Shown: one piece after another, positions 11,369 to 22,967 of the stretch | Layout: every line of letters begins with the position of its first letter | Position numbering within the stretch: the stretch's first letter is position 1 | Notes under the pieces: model-generated | What the model saw: the letters and a program-made list of their open reading frames with translations, nothing else | The model's database searches: none | What the model was told of the DNA's origin: nothing | DNA from: Dysidea avara | Lineage: Eukaryota; Porifera; Demospongiae; Dictyoceratida; Dysideidae | DNA length: 64,000 bases | Reading direction: 5' to 3' | NCBI RefSeq assembly: GCF_963678975.1 | Contig: NC_089273.1 | Coordinates: 33,852,973 to 33,916,972, forward strand | Made by a program: the position numbers and the translations under genes

Positions 11369-12237
11369 ACAATTAGATCGTTTCTAGGGTTTCTGGGGAC
11401 GAGGAACACGATGGTGCTGTTAGTTTCCTTCTATAAATGTGTTTGTGTGGTGTTTTATGCCCATTCTAAGATTGTTTTTCAATATATTTACCACAATGTA
11501 ATGTTGTCTTTGCAAGAAACGACCCAGCACATGTTAGTTACACCAAGTGCAACATTTTTGTCCATGTAGTTTTCATTATTAGTATGCAGGAAGTCAGCAA
11601 ATTTGCTACATAAATAACCAAGTTGTCTGGTGCATCACTTCGGTAGCTATCAAGGAGCTAAAAAGTAACAGTAAAAATGACTGTATAAGCAGCTATAAAT
11701 GAACAGTACAAGTCCTTGTTTTGCACGCACAATGTATTTTGGGTGAAGGTGACTAGTGCAGAGCGTTTGCATTCAGACCAAGTGCAAGTTGTTATGCCAT
11801 TTGTAATATGCTAAGTTCATGCAACTGTTAAGTGGCCTTCTACAGAGGTGACCTTTACTGAGAGGGTCTTATAATGATGGTTGCATTATAGTCCATCTAC
11901 TAAGGTATTTATATCAGGAAACAGAAGTTGAAAATATTTTTGCAAACCTGTGTTATAAAGATTTATTCAATTGTGCCATTTTGGGGGACTTTTTCAATGG
12001 AAAGAAGTGGAGAAAATTTTACCATTTTTAAAGGATAAAATTGCTTATAACTCCATCATCCATTGATGGATTTTTAAAAATTAAGTGTTCGTGATATCCT
12101 TGGGGAGCGCTGCACACGCCTGTGCTTAATAGAAATTGTTTCCATCAATTTTAAAATTCTTCTGGAATCGCTACCAGGAGAGCAGGACATAACAAATCAA
12201 ATTACAACACAAATCAGTAATTTGCTGGTTACAAGAA
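11369..12237. other. No recognised feature
   Basis: AT-rich sequence upstream of the SAND frame. I see no convincing coding exon, RNA gene or terminal repeat. The promoter or 5' UTR of copy A, if it survives, would lie here. Confidence 0.5.
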
Positions 12238-12471
12238 CAGCAAATTTTCGAAGTCGCATATCTCGGGAATGCGTGAAGCGATTTCGCTCAAATTTGGAAT
12301 GTGGAGTACTGAAGTTGGAGGGCATGTCCACAGCAAAAATCTTCTTGTTTCATCAAGGAAGCACAGAGCTACGGAGGTGCGAAAATTGCGTTTTCTTCCT
12401 TCCTGTCAATATACTCACGGGTGTTACGCGCCGGATTCTTGGGCCGCACGACACACTACCGTGTGTCTTGA
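12238..12471 (+). mobile_element. 3'-end fragment of Helitron-like family
   Basis: This matches the last ~230 bp of the full element at 12472-14988 (shared CGAAGTCGCATATCTCGGGA, then GGGCCGCACGA, then the ACACACTACCGTGTGT hairpin and the end TTGA). It directly abuts the TCTAATCC start of the next copy with no spacer, a head-to-tail junction. Confidence 0.65.
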
Positions 12472-12797
12472 TCTAATCCAAAACAGCTAAACTGTAAAAA
12501 AGTGTGCGGCCCTCAAAAAGCTATGGTGAAAAAAGATGTGAAATCCAAGGTAGTGGCCAAGAAATGGCTGTAATGGTAGGTTAATGGTAAAAATTTTAAT
12601 AACGACAATTCAGGTGAATTTTTGTGCCACTTGGTCTTGGCACAAAATTCACCTGAATTGTCATTATTATAACTTTTACCATTAACCTACCATCAAAGCC
12701 ATTTCTTGGCCGCCACCTTGGATTTCACATCTTTTTTCACTATAGCCTTTTTTGAGGGCCACACACTTTTTTTACAGCTTGGCTGTTTTGGATTAGA
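12472..12797. repeat. ~325-bp near-perfect hairpin
   Basis: TCTAATCCAAAACAG at the left faces CTGTTTTGGATTAGA at the right. The arms of roughly 150 bp also contain GATGTGAAATCCAAGG and AATTCAGGTGAATTTT, with a central GTGCCACTTGGTCTTGGCAC. Copies occur at 22242-22563 and, in part, at 43619 and 43985. It may be an independent foldback MITE that became part of the larger element. Confidence 0.85.
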
Positions 12798-12989
12798 TTT
12801 CATTTCATTTCTTTTTGTATTTGTATACCCCAAAGCCGGCCATAGGACTTTTTAAACCTATCTTTTTTTCTTTACCACAGGAAGAAGAAAAGATGAAGTA
12901 GATGTACTTTAAATATTTTATCAGTAAATGTACAAATTATATATATATATATAATACATATATTTATACAAAAATCTCCATGGTGGTTT

Positions 12990-14165
12990 CTTTTCAACTG
13001 AACACTCTACAAGGTAACTTCTTCTAGCTATCTCTGGGTGATTTGTTTGTAGCTGAATTCTGTACAGGTGATTTGCTTGCAGCTTAGCTCTTTACAGAAT
13101 GGTATCTTTGTAGCTGAACTCTCTACAAGGTAGCCTCTTCTAACTGATCTTTCTACAGGGCAATTTGTTTGTGGCTGAATTTTCTACAGGGTGATTTCTT
13201 TGCAGCTGAACTCTCTACATGGTGGTTTCTTTGTAGCTGAACTCTCTACAAGGTGACTTCTTCTAGCTGATCTTTCTACAGGGTGATTTGTTTGTAGCTG
13301 AACTCTCTACAAGGTAACTTCTTCTAACTGATCTCTCTAAAGGGTGATTTGTTTGTAGCTGAATTCTGTACAGGTGATTTGTTTGCAGCTGAGCTCTTTA
13401 CAGAATGGTTTCTTTGTAGCTGAACTCTCTACAAGGTAACGTTTCTAGCCGATGTCTCTACAAGGTCACTAGTTTGTAGCTGAACTCTCTACATGGTGGC
13501 TTCTTTGTAACTGAACTTTCTACAAGGTGACTTCTTCTAGCTGATCTTTCTACAGGGTGATTTGTTTGTAGCTGAACTCTCTACAAGGTAACTTTTTCTA
13601 GTTGATCTCTCTACAGGGAGATTTGTTTGTAGCTGAACTCTCTACAGGTGATTTGTTTGCAGCTGAACTCTCTACATGATGGTTTCTTTGTAGCTGAACT
13701 CTCTACAAGGTAACGTTTCTAGCTGATGTCTCTACAAGGTCACTAGTTTGTAGCTGAACTCTCTAAATGATGGTTTCTTTGTAGCTTAACTCTCTACAAG
13801 GTGAATTTTTCTAACTGATCTTTCTACAGGGTGATTTGTTTGAAGCTGAACTCGTTACAAGAAAACTTCTTCTAGCTGATTTCTCTACAGGGAAATTTGT
13901 TTGCAGCTGAACTCTCTACAGGTGATTTGTTTGCAGCTGAATTCTCTACATGATGGTTTCTTTGTAGCTGAACGCTCTACAAGGTAACTTCTTCAAGCTG
14001 ATCTCTCTACAGGGAGATTTGTTTGTAGCTGAACTCTCTACATGATGGTTTCTTTGTAGATGAACTCTCTGCAAGGTAACTTCTTCTAGCTGATCTCTCT
14101 ACAGGGTGACTTGTTTGTAGCTGATCTCTATACAGGTTACTTCTTTCTAGCTGATCTCTTGAATT
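12990..14165. repeat. ~31-bp minisatellite array (forward)
   Basis: Tandem diverged units alternate between GTAGCTGAACTCTCTACA... and TAGCTGATCTCTCTACAGGG..., with period about 30-32 bp. The same family occurs inverted at 18860-22035 and forward at 44230-45590. It lies inside the Helitron-like element and shows no coding frame worth calling. Confidence 0.85.
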
Positions 14166-14988
14166 CTCGCCAGGGTGACTGCTCTATTAGGATGACTGCT
14201 CTATTAGAGTATCTCAATCTCACACTTGCTGCACCAAGTTGGATTTCGTGTTATAACTCCGTGGCTTTAAGTCTGATTCTTCTACACCATTGATGAGCCT
14301 TTCTAAGATGATTACTCCTTCTATACAACGATTTTCATAGCATTACCCCAAGAGGTTTATCTGGTAGGCGTGGCAAGTAGTCGTTTTTTTATTAGCTAAT
14401 CTCGATTGCGTATTTGTTACACACTGTTGGTTTGTTCGTTGGATCTTCCGGGTTTTTAGCTCGATTTCTTTCAAACCACAATAGGTTTGAGCTTCAATAG
14501 TTAACCTATTCACCCACCGATTTTCAGCTTCTTCCCATACGCGGTTTACCCTGTAGGCGTGACAACATAGTGGTACTATTTTTTGTGAATAATCGCTCAT
14601 AACTCTTTGCCTGTTTATGGTATTCCAGCCAAAGTTGGTACAGAGATGCGCCTTTATACCCCTCTTCTGTGTGCCAAAGTTCCAAGCAATCGGATATTGC
14701 GTTCGAGTTATATAGCAGTTTAGGTAACAGGAAGAAAAATAAGAAGAAAAAACGAAGAAGCTAAGCCAATTTTTGAAGTCGCATATCTCGGGAACGCTTG
14801 AAGCGATTTCGCTCAAATTTGGAATGTAGAGTGCTGAAGTTGGAGGGCATGTCCATAGCAAACATCGTCTTGTTTCTTCAAGGCATCACAGAGCTGCGAA
14901 AATTACGTTTTCTTGCTTCCTGTCAATATACTTACGAGGGGGGCGCGCCGGATTTTTGGGCCGCACGATACACTACCGTGTGTTTTGA

Positions 14989-15176
14989 TTACACTGCATT
15001 GTTACCAAAATTTATTTAACTAATAATTTACAATTGGTATCTACTGGGCCATCTTTTTTGTTTTACGCTGTGCCTAGAGTCATGCACCGTGACCGCCCTT
15101 TTTTCGCGGCGACTTAAGTGTAACGGACGTGCACTGATAGAACTCGAGTTTCATTTCACGTGATACCTACTTCATA
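14989..15176. promoter_or_regulatory. Upstream region of the MULE transposase gene
   Basis: A short unique segment separates the Helitron-like element from the first exon at 15177. It would have to hold the core promoter of that gene, but I see no convincing TATA box or initiator. The call rests on position only. Confidence 0.2.
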
Positions 15177-15371
15177 ATGAACGCCGTTATGTACCTAGAA
15201 GCTCCTCGCGAAATTAAACATCATGATTATGTGCCAACCTTTACACGTGATGTTGCGCGCATTTTATTTGATTTGAATCGGTATAGCGGTTCAATGGAAC
15301 ATGCACAACTGGACGAAGAGCGCCACTTGGAAAGTGAACAGGAGGAGGATACTGTTGGAGGATGTGATGAA
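15177..15371 (+). pseudogene. MULE gene exon 1
   Basis: It opens at a methionine (MNAVMYLEAPREIKHH) and ends on a complete codon at a GTACGT donor after GGCDE. The last 20 residues are acidic. Its frame joins phase 0 to the C2H2 exon at 16517. Confidence 0.5.
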
Positions 15372-15539
15372 GTACGTTTTGTAATAGACTCTACATTTTG
15401 TTATCACTTGAGTTAATATTAATGCTTTACAGCACAGGTGCTGTAGAGACTGTCTGTATACTGGATTGATGGGAGTATAATTATGATGATGTGTCATACA
15501 ACCCCAGTTTGTTATTATTTAACTGCAATGTTGTGTATG

Positions 15540-16509
15540 CAGGGGCGTATCTAGACCAATTGTGATGCCCGGGCAAACCACTAACCTTGCAAGCAACTAA
15601 GTGAGCAATTGCAACCTGTGGGATGTTCATACGTACACTCATAAAAATTTGTTTTTAGTGCAAAGCATGGCTAACTATTCAGTATAGCTGCTAACTCTAT
15701 CTGTATGGTGCATGAACATAAGCATTTATACATCCTATCTAGCTAATCGCTACTGCATGATTACTACCTAATCGATTGTGGGATGTATATGTAGTAAATC
15801 ACGTGCAGCACCACAACACACTTAAGAAATCTTGTGTGATAAGTCCTCCATTAAGATGTGATTCACTAAACATGGCAATTCATCCACTGACTGGCTCTGC
15901 TTCAGTGGCTCAGGTCTATAAAAAATGGCGGAAAAACTGGCAAAAATCCTGGTGATCTCCCACCACTGCGACTAATACAATTGTGTTTTAATAATAGCTC
16001 ACATCACATATCACACTCCACTCCTAAATCGTACAACACTGACTCCACACCTCGCTCCACACTGTTCCCCTTGACACGTTGCATCTAAATAAATTCTGGC
16101 GCTATTAGAGGACTCTGTTTAGAGAATTATCACGGACTTCGCACCATCAAACGATAATCAGACAATATCCAACTAACAACCAACTGTGAACACTCACACG
16201 TCACGTGGAGAACACATGGCGCCATTCTCTGATTTTACTGAACGCGCAGCGCTAATTGTTTCATATCGCGGTGCACCCCTTTTTAGAGTGTCGATGGCAG
16301 GCAGAACCCCAGGCAGAAGCTGTTGGCAAATGGCGTAGAATTAATGGTAACGGGGGTGGGGGAGGATTTATGTGCTAAACGCGATATTTTGAGTGGCTGC
16401 GTGACCTAACCATTTTTCTGTTGCCCGGGCAAAGTGAGGTAATGCCCGGGAAAAGTGAGGTAATGCCCTGGCAAATTCCCGGGTATGCCCGGGTGTAGCT
16501 ACGCCACTG
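15540..16509. mobile_element. hAT-type element in intron 1 of the MULE gene
   Basis: Termini are CAGGGGCGTATCTAGA and TGTAGCTACGCCACTG. Flanks TGTGTATG (15532-15539) and TGTGTAGG (16510-16517) are an 8-bp duplication with one difference. The right-hand duplication contains the splice acceptor AG of exon 2. The interior has many CCCGGGCA motifs and no transposase. It is 970 bp long, with similar ends to 52265-53203. Confidence 0.85.
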
Positions 16510-16516
16510 TGTGTAG

Positions 16517-16755
16517 GTACAACGGCATGCTTGTTCCAGATGTGACAAGTCTTACAGTAGGAAGTATCGCCTGAGTAAGCACATCAAAGAAGTCCATGGG
16601 ATTGACAGTAACGACTGCACAAGAAATTTTATCTGTCCCTTTAATTGTGGAATAAGACCATATAGAACAAACTAGGAATTGCTCGCTCACTGTGAAGAAA
16701 TCCATAGACATTCACTGGGTAATGAACGTGCAGTGCTATTTTGCAGAATGATAAG
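16517..16755 (+). pseudogene. MULE gene exon 2: two C2H2 zinc fingers
   Basis: The frame VQRHACSRCDKSYSRKYR, continuing to HIKEVHG, forms a textbook C2H2 finger. FICPFNCGIRPYRTN is followed by an in-frame TAG and then ELLAHCEEIH, a second finger. N-terminal zinc fingers presumably recognise element DNA. The TAG disables the copy unless it is read through or spliced around. The 3' border is approximate. Confidence 0.75.
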
Positions 16756-16820
16756 TTAATGTTGTTATACAGCAGATTGTATGTATACCTGAAGTATCTT
16801 ACCATACCATTTACCTGCAG

Positions 16821-16935
16821 GAAAGAAAGAGTTCAATTTCCCTTCAATGACAGAGTTTCTGGCATGGAAGGAAAAGCTAGAAGAAACTACCAATACTTGC
16901 TATGTGAAAACACAACAGACGTATTGTCACCAATA
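16821..16935 (+). pseudogene. MULE gene exon 3
   Basis: It follows a CTGCAG acceptor and reads KKEFNFPSMTEFLAWKEKLE, then ETTNTCYVKTQQ, the segment that precedes the MULE core in this family. A TAG follows at about 16934, and the 3' border is uncertain. Confidence 0.5.
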
Positions 16936-16999
16936 GTTAGAAAGTATGCATTTTGCACTAATAGCTTTAGTACCAGTATACCAATATCATTTTTCAACT

Positions 17000-17303
17000 A
17001 TTGCAGCAAGTAAAGAACGGCTATTTTACGTATGTTGCCAAAGTGGAAAATATTAAGAGAACATTAAGCCTAGAATATCCAGCAAACAAAGGATTTATCA
17101 AAAAGACAGCAGGAAAATTAATGGCCCATGTCTGTCTCGAATGTATGTGGATAATTTTGAAGATGGTCATGTGGAAGTTGAATGCATCTCAGCCCACACT
17201 GGTCATACTTTGGAGATTAAGTATCTTACTCTACCAGTCAGCACCAAGGAAGAAGTGGCAACAAAATTGAGTCTTGGTGTAAACTCCACTCGCATCTTAA
17301 ATG
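17000..17303 (+). pseudogene. MULE gene exon 4
   Basis: The frame LFYVCCQSGKY, a stop, then INGPCLSRMYVDNFEDGHVE and ISAHTGHTLEIKYLTLP, ending before a GGTAAG donor. CCQSG and the SAHTGHT block are conserved before the catalytic core. One in-frame TAA is present. Confidence 0.65.
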
Positions 17304-17356
17304 GTAAGATAACACACATAATGTTATGTCATAGTGGTATTTCTTTACACACGTAG

Positions 17357-17760
17357 ATATTCGAGCAACTGTTGGAGACAGAACAAATCATGACAACTTT
17401 GACAGCAATTCTGTTAGAAAACATTTTCTAACAAAAACAGACATCAACAACATCCAGATGAAAGTAAAGGATTTTAGCATAAAGAGGCATGAAAATGATG
17501 CACTTTCAGTTAATGTGATAGTGGAAGAGCTCAGAGGGGAACCATATAACCCTGTACTTATATACAAACCAAAGGTACAAAAGATCCACAGTGCCCCATG
17601 GTTTCTAATGAAACAGTTATCTTGGCACTGCAAACAAAGTTTCAGATGGAATTATATGAAAAACATGCCGCTACGATCTTGTGCGTAGATTCAACTCATG
17701 GCACCAATCAGTACAGGTTCAAATTGATTACTTGCATTGTTCCAGATGACCATGGAAAAG
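17357..17760 (+). pseudogene. MULE gene exon 5: first catalytic block
   Basis: After a GTAG acceptor it reads DIRATVGDRTNHDN and IYKPK. A one-base frameshift near 17573 follows, then ETVILALQTKFQMELYEKHA and ILCVDSTHGTNQYRFKLITC. DSTHGTNQY carries the first catalytic aspartate of the MULE DDE transposase. It ends at a GTGAAC donor. Confidence 0.75.
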
Positions 17761-17839
17761 GTGAACATTAACTGCATGTGTGAAAACACATGAGGTTACA
17801 TGCAACAATAAATGGAATACTGTATTTAAACCTTCACAG

Positions 17840-17959
17840 GTCAGCCAGTGGCATGGTGTTTATCTGACCATGAATCTAGTGATGTTATAGAGGCATTTCT
17901 CAACAGCATTAAAGCTAGATCACCACTAACAACTGTTAATGTAATGATGACGGATGATG
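17840..17959 (+). pseudogene. MULE gene exon 6: second catalytic block
   Basis: The frame GQPVAWCLSDHESSDVIEAF runs to NVMMTDD. MTDD contains the second catalytic acidic position of the family. It ends on GAT GAT G at a GTACAG donor and joins in phase to exon 7 at 22600, across an intron enlarged to 4.6 kb. Confidence 0.8.
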
Positions 17960-18859
17960 GTACAGTTAATGTTTTATATATATATATCAAGACACACGAT
18001 AGTGTGTCGTGCGGCCCAAGAAGCCGGCGCGCCACACCGTGAGTATATTGACAGGAAGAACGAAAACGTCATTTTCACACCTTTGTATCTCGGTGATCAC
18101 TTATCTGATTGGAACCAAATTTTCTACACAGTTGCCCGCCAGCCAAGGGAGTCTACATTCCAAATTTGAAGGAAATCGCTCCAGCCATTTCCGAGATACG
18201 AGCTGCCAAAGGTTCGTTTTTTTTCTTGGTTTTTTTTTTTCTTCTTCTTCGTCTTTTCTCACACTTGCAAAAATTGCTATAACAATCAAACGCGTACTCC
18301 GATCGCCTTGAAATTTGGCACACAGAAAGGGAGTCCAAAGGCGAATCCTAGCATCAAATTTGGTGCAAATCCGATGAATGGTTCAGGAGTTATGACCGAT
18401 TATTCGCGTAAAACAAGATCGATTTGTTGTCACGCCTACAGGGTAAACCGCTTCATGGAATGAGTTGAAAATTGCTATGTAGATGGAGTAACCATCGTAG
18501 GAGTGCCTTTTGGTGGTTTGAAAGGAATAGAGATAAAGACCACGGAGATATGACACAAAACCCAACCTGTGTCACAATTACGCGATCGATTTTTATGAAT
18601 AAAAAAGTATTAGTTTTCACGCCTACTAGGCAAACCGCTTAGAGCAATGAGCTGAAAATCGGTGTATAGCTGGAATAATCTTCATAGAAAGTCCTTGCAG
18701 TAGTACAGAAGAATCGGATTACAAACCACTGAGTTATGATTCGAAAGCCAACTCCGTGTAGCAAATGCGAGATCGAGATACTCTAATAGAACAGTCACCC
18801 TAATAGAGCATTCGGCTAATTTGTTTACTCCATTATAGAATTTTATTACATCACAAGTT

Positions 18860-21800
18860 ATTCTGTAGGGAGTTCAGCTGCAAACAGTTAATCTTATAGA
18901 CAGTTCAGCAAGAAGACAGTCACCATGTGGAGAGTTAAGCAAATATATCACTATAGAGATTCAGGACATTACAAGTCACCCTGAAGAAAGTTCAGCTATA
19001 AACAAGTCATGCACTGTGTAGAGAATTCAGCTACAATTAAGTCACTCTCTAGAGAATTCAGTTACACAGAATTCAGCTACACACAAGTCACTATGGAGAG
19101 AGTTCAGCTACAAACAAATTACCCTTTAGTGTGATCAGCTACAAACAAAACACTTTGCAGGGTGTTCAGCTGCAACAAATCAACCTTTAGAGCAATCAGC
19201 AATGAACAAATCAACACAAATCTACCTGTAGAGAGATCAGCTAGAAACAAATCACCCTGAAGAGAGTTCAGCTACAAAAAATCACCCTGTAGAGACATCA
19301 GCTAGAAACTAGACACAATGTAAGGAGTTCAGCTACAAGCAATCACCCTGTAGAGAGTTCAGCTAAAACAAATCAACCTACAGAGAGATCAGCTACACAC
19401 AAATCAACCTGTAGAGAGATCAGCTACAAACAAATCACCCTGTAGAGAGATCAGCTAGAAACTACACACAATGTAAGGAGTTCAGCTACAAACAAATCAC
19501 CCTGTAGAGAGATCAGCTACAAACTAGACACAAAGTAAGGAGTTCAGCTACAAGTAAATTACCCTGTAGAGAGTTCATCTACAAACAAATCAACCTGTAG
19601 AGCAATCAGCTAGAAACAAATCACCCTGAAGAGAGGTCAGCTACAAAAAATCACCCTGTAGAGAGATCAGTTAGAAACAAATCACCCTGAAGAGAGGTCA
19701 GCTACAAAAAAATCACCCTGTAGAGAGATCAGCTACAAACAAATTGCCCTGTAGAGAGATCAGCTACAAGCAAAACACCCTGTAGAGAGTTCAGCAACAA
19801 AAAAACCACCATGTAGAGAGTTCAGCTACAAACAAATTACCCTGTAGAGAGATCGGCTACAAACAAATCAGCCTGTAGAGAGTTCAGCTAAAACAAATCA
19901 ACCTGCAGAGAGATCAACTACAAACAAATCACCTTATAGAGAGTTCAGCTACAAACAAATTACCCTATAGAGAGATCGGCTACAAACAAATCAACCTGCA
20001 GAGAGATCAGCTACACACAAATCAACTTGTAGAGAGATCAACTACAAGCAAATCACCCTGTAGAGAGATCATCTAGAAACTACACACAATGTAAAGAGTT
20101 CAGCTACAAATAAATCACCCTGTAGAGAGTTCAGCTAAAACAAATCAACCTGCAGAGAGATCAGCTACAAACAAATCACCTTTTAGACAGTTCAGCTACA
20201 AATAAATTACCTTGTAGAGAGATCGGCTACAAACAAATCAACCTGCAGAGAGATCAGCTACACACAATTCAACTTGTAGAGAGATCAGCTACAAACAAAT
20301 CACCCTGTAGAGAGATCAGCTAGAAACTAGACACAATGTAAGGAGTTCAGCTACAAGCAAATCACCGTGTAGAGAGTTCAGCTACAAACAAACCAACCTG
20401 TAGAGCGATCAGCTAGAAACAAATCACCCTGAAGAGAAGTCAGCTACAAAAAATCACCCTGTAGAGATATCAGCTAGAAACAAATCATCCTGAAGAGAGG
20501 TCAGCTACAAAAAAATCACCCTGTAGAGAGATCAGCTAGATACAAATCACCCTGAACAGAGGTCAGCTACAAACAAAACACTTTGCAGAGAATTCAGCTA
20601 CAAACAAATCAGCTTGTAGAGAGATCAGTTACACACAAATCAACCTGTAGAGAGATAAGCTAGAAACAAATCACCCTGTAGAGAGTAGCTACAAGCAAAA
20701 CACCCTGTAGAGAGTTCAGCAACAAAAAAACCACCATGTAGAGAGTTCAGCTGCAAACAAATCACCTTATAGAGAGTTCAGCTACAAACAAATCACCCTG
20801 TAGAGAGATCAGCTAGAAACTAGACACAATGTAAGGAGTTCAGCTACAAGCAAATCACCCTTTAGTGAGTTCAGCTACAAACAAATCAGCCTGCAGTGAG
20901 ATCACCCACAAAAACGCACTTGTACAGAGTTCAGTTACAAACAAATCACCCTGTAGAGAGATCAGGTAGAAGAATTCACCTTGTAGAGAGTTCAGCAACA
21001 AAGAAACCACCATGTAGAGAGTTCAGCTGCAAACAAATACCCAGTAGAAAGATCAGCTAGAAGAAGTTACCTTGTAGAGAGTTCGGTTACAAAGAAACCA
21101 TCGTATAGAGAGTTCAGCTACAAAGAAATTACCCCGTAGAGAGTTCAGCTAGAAGAAGTCACCTTGTAAAGAGTTCAGCTACAAAGAAACCATCATGTAC
21201 AGAGTTCAGCTACAAAGAAACCACCTGTACAGAATTCAACTACAAACAAATTACCCTGTATAGAGATCAGCTAGAAGAAGTTACCTTGTAGATAGTTCAG
21301 CTACAACAATTCACCCTGTAGAAAGATCAGCTAGAAGAAGTCACCTTGTAGAGTGTTCAGTTACAAAGAAACCACCATGTAGAGAGTTCAGCTGCAAACA
21401 AATCACTCTGTAGAGAGTTCAGCTACTAAGAAACCGCCATGTAGAGAGTTCAGCCTCATACAAACCACCTTGTAGAGAATTCAACTACAACAAATCACCC
21501 TGTAGAGAAGAAGTTACCTTGTAGAGAGTTCAGCTACAAAGAAACCATCATGTAGGGAGTTCAGCTACAAGAAACCACCATGTAGAGAGTTTAGCTGCAA
21601 ACAAATCACCTGTAGAGAGTTCAGCTAGAAACAAATCACCCCGTAGAGAGATCAGCTGGACAAAGTCACCTTGTAGAGAGTTCAGCTACAAAGAAACCAT
21701 CATGTAGACAGTTCAGCTGCAAACAAATCACCCTGCAGAGAGTTCAGCTACAAAAAATCACCCTGTAGAGAGTTCAGCTAGACGAAGTCACATTATAGAG

Positions 21801-22035
21801 AGTTCAGCTACAAAGAAACCATCATGTAGAGAGTTCGGCTACAAAGACACCACCATGTAGAGAGTTTAGCTGCAAACAAATCACCTGTAGAGAGTTCAGC
21901 TAGAAACAAAATACCCTGTAGAGAGACCAGCTAGAAGAGGTTACCTTGTAGAGAGTTCAGCTACAAAGAAACCATCCTGTATATAGTTCAGCTACATTTC
22001 AAGGCACCCAGTAGAGAGATCAGCTGCAAAAAAAT
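18860..22035. repeat. ~31-bp minisatellite array (inverted)
   Basis: About one hundred diverged units of AGAGAGTTCAGCTACAAACA... and AGAGAGATCAGCTAGAAAC... are found here, the complement of the array at 12990-14165. Sub-blocks of several units recur (for example around 19430-19560 and 20280-20360), pointing to local higher-order duplication. Confidence 0.85.
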
Positions 22036-22241
22036 ATCCTGTGGGGCATAATGGGCCTGTAATAAATATATGTATATAATTTGTATAATTACTAATAGAA
22101 TCAAAAATAATTGAAGTACTAAAATTCTTCTTTAAGTTCTTTTCTTCTTCCTGTAGTAAAGAAAAAAACACATGGGTTAAAAAAGTCCCAAAGCCAGCCA
22201 TAGGCCGGCTTTGCAGTATACAAATACAAAAAGAAGTGATA

Positions 22242-22563
22242 TCTAATCAAAAACAGCCAAGCTGTAAAAAAAGGTGCGGCCCCCAAAAAGGCCATGGTGA
22301 AAAAAGATGTGAAATCCAAGGTGGCGGCCAAGAAATGGCTGTGATGGTAGGTTAATGGTTACATTTTAATAACGACAATTCAGGTGAATTTTGTGCCGCT
22401 TGGCCTTGGCACCAAATTCACCTGAATTGTTGTTATTAAAATGTAACCATTAACCTACCATCACAGCCATTTCTTGGCCGCCACCTTGGATTTCACATCT
22501 TTTTTCACCATGGCCTTTTTGGGGGCCGCACCTTTTTTTACAGCTTGGCTGTTTTTGATTAGA
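22242..22563. repeat. ~320-bp near-perfect hairpin, second copy
   Basis: TCTAATCAAAAACAGCC at the left faces GGCTGTTTTTGATTAGA. The arms match those at 12472-12797, with G/C-richer variants (GGCGGCCAAGAAATGG). It lies at the 5' end of the reverse-strand Helitron-like element. Confidence 0.85.
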
Positions 22564-22599
22564 TATATATATATGCAGTATAATTAAAATACTTTGCAG

Positions 22600-22675
22600 A
22601 CAATACAGGATGGTCAGCTGCAAAAACTGTGTTTGGGGACATCTAGCATTAACTATGCCGATGGCATGTGGACCG
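22600..22675 (+). pseudogene. MULE gene exon 7
   Basis: After TTTGCAG it reads DNTGWSAAKTVFGDI, stop, H, stop, LCRWHVDR, then a GTAAG donor. (K)HxLC(R/K)WHVDRAW is the conserved third block of the MULE core. The two stops occupy variable positions, so they look like decay. Confidence 0.75.
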
Positions 22676-22788
22676 GTAAGTCCATACAAAACAAGCCAGT
22701 AACATTATATGTAACTACATACATTAATTCACAGTAAAATATGTACAGTACTAACAATATACTTGCTGGTTGGTTTTAACTTATACAG

Positions 22789-22967
22789 GGCTTGGAAGAT
22801 CAGTAGCACAACAAAACCAGAAAGAGTTGTACCAAAGCCTTTGTATTTCATCTTCTGAAATTGACCCAAGCACATTTGAGGCTAGAATAGCCCAGTTCAT
22901 CAAAGCCTGGACACCACTTGAGCCAGATTTTGTGAAGTACTTTAGTGAACATTATCAAAATAGAGCA
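22789..22967 (+). pseudogene. MULE gene exon 8
   Basis: It starts after TTATACAG with (R)AW in phase, then shifts by one base near 22800 into RSVAQQNQKELYQSLC, reaching FEARIAQFIKAWTPLE and FVKYFSEHY. The donor is probably GTTAAG. Confidence 0.6.

Larger units (their letters stand above)
12472..14988 (+). mobile_element. Helitron-like non-autonomous element with minisatellite core
   Basis: It starts TCTAATCCAAAACAG and ends with a short hairpin (ACACAC-TACC-GTGTGT) followed by TTTTGA. It sits between A and T, and no target duplication is visible. Internal order: a ~325-bp hairpin, a CTTTTTGTATTTGTATACC segment, a ~31-bp minisatellite array, then a unique tail. The same order is present in the reverse-strand copy 17987-22563. 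A 5' TC, a 3' hairpin and A/T insertion are Helitron features, but the terminal CTRR is not canonical. It has no Rep/helicase. A Helentron/HINE-type element is an alternative label. Confidence 0.6.
17987..22563 (-). mobile_element. Large Helitron-like element in intron 6 of the MULE gene
   Basis: The reverse-strand equivalent of 12472-14988. On the plus strand it begins TCAAGACACACGATAGTGTG (the complement of the 3' hairpin end) and ends CTGTTTTTGATTAGA. Flanks are (TA)n on both sides, so A/T insertion is satisfied and no duplication can be measured. It contains the unique tail, an inverted ~31-bp minisatellite of ~3.2 kb and the ~320-bp hairpin. It is 4577 bp long, twice the other copy, chiefly because of array length. 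It is wholly intronic. Confidence 0.65.

Noticed and set aside
14343..14861. 172-aa minus-strand frame in the tail of the Helitron-like element
   Set aside because: It has no family motif, and the corresponding region of the other copy (18200-18800) is not open in the same way. Probably chance.
12990..22035. CRISPR-like arrays
   Set aside because: Units of ~31 bp are contiguous and diverged with no unique spacers, in a eukaryotic context. They are minisatellites.
22119..22689. Short frames overlapping the hairpin (MAATLDFTSFFTMAF and similar)
   Set aside because: They arise from hairpin sequence and recur with each copy; no coding evidence.
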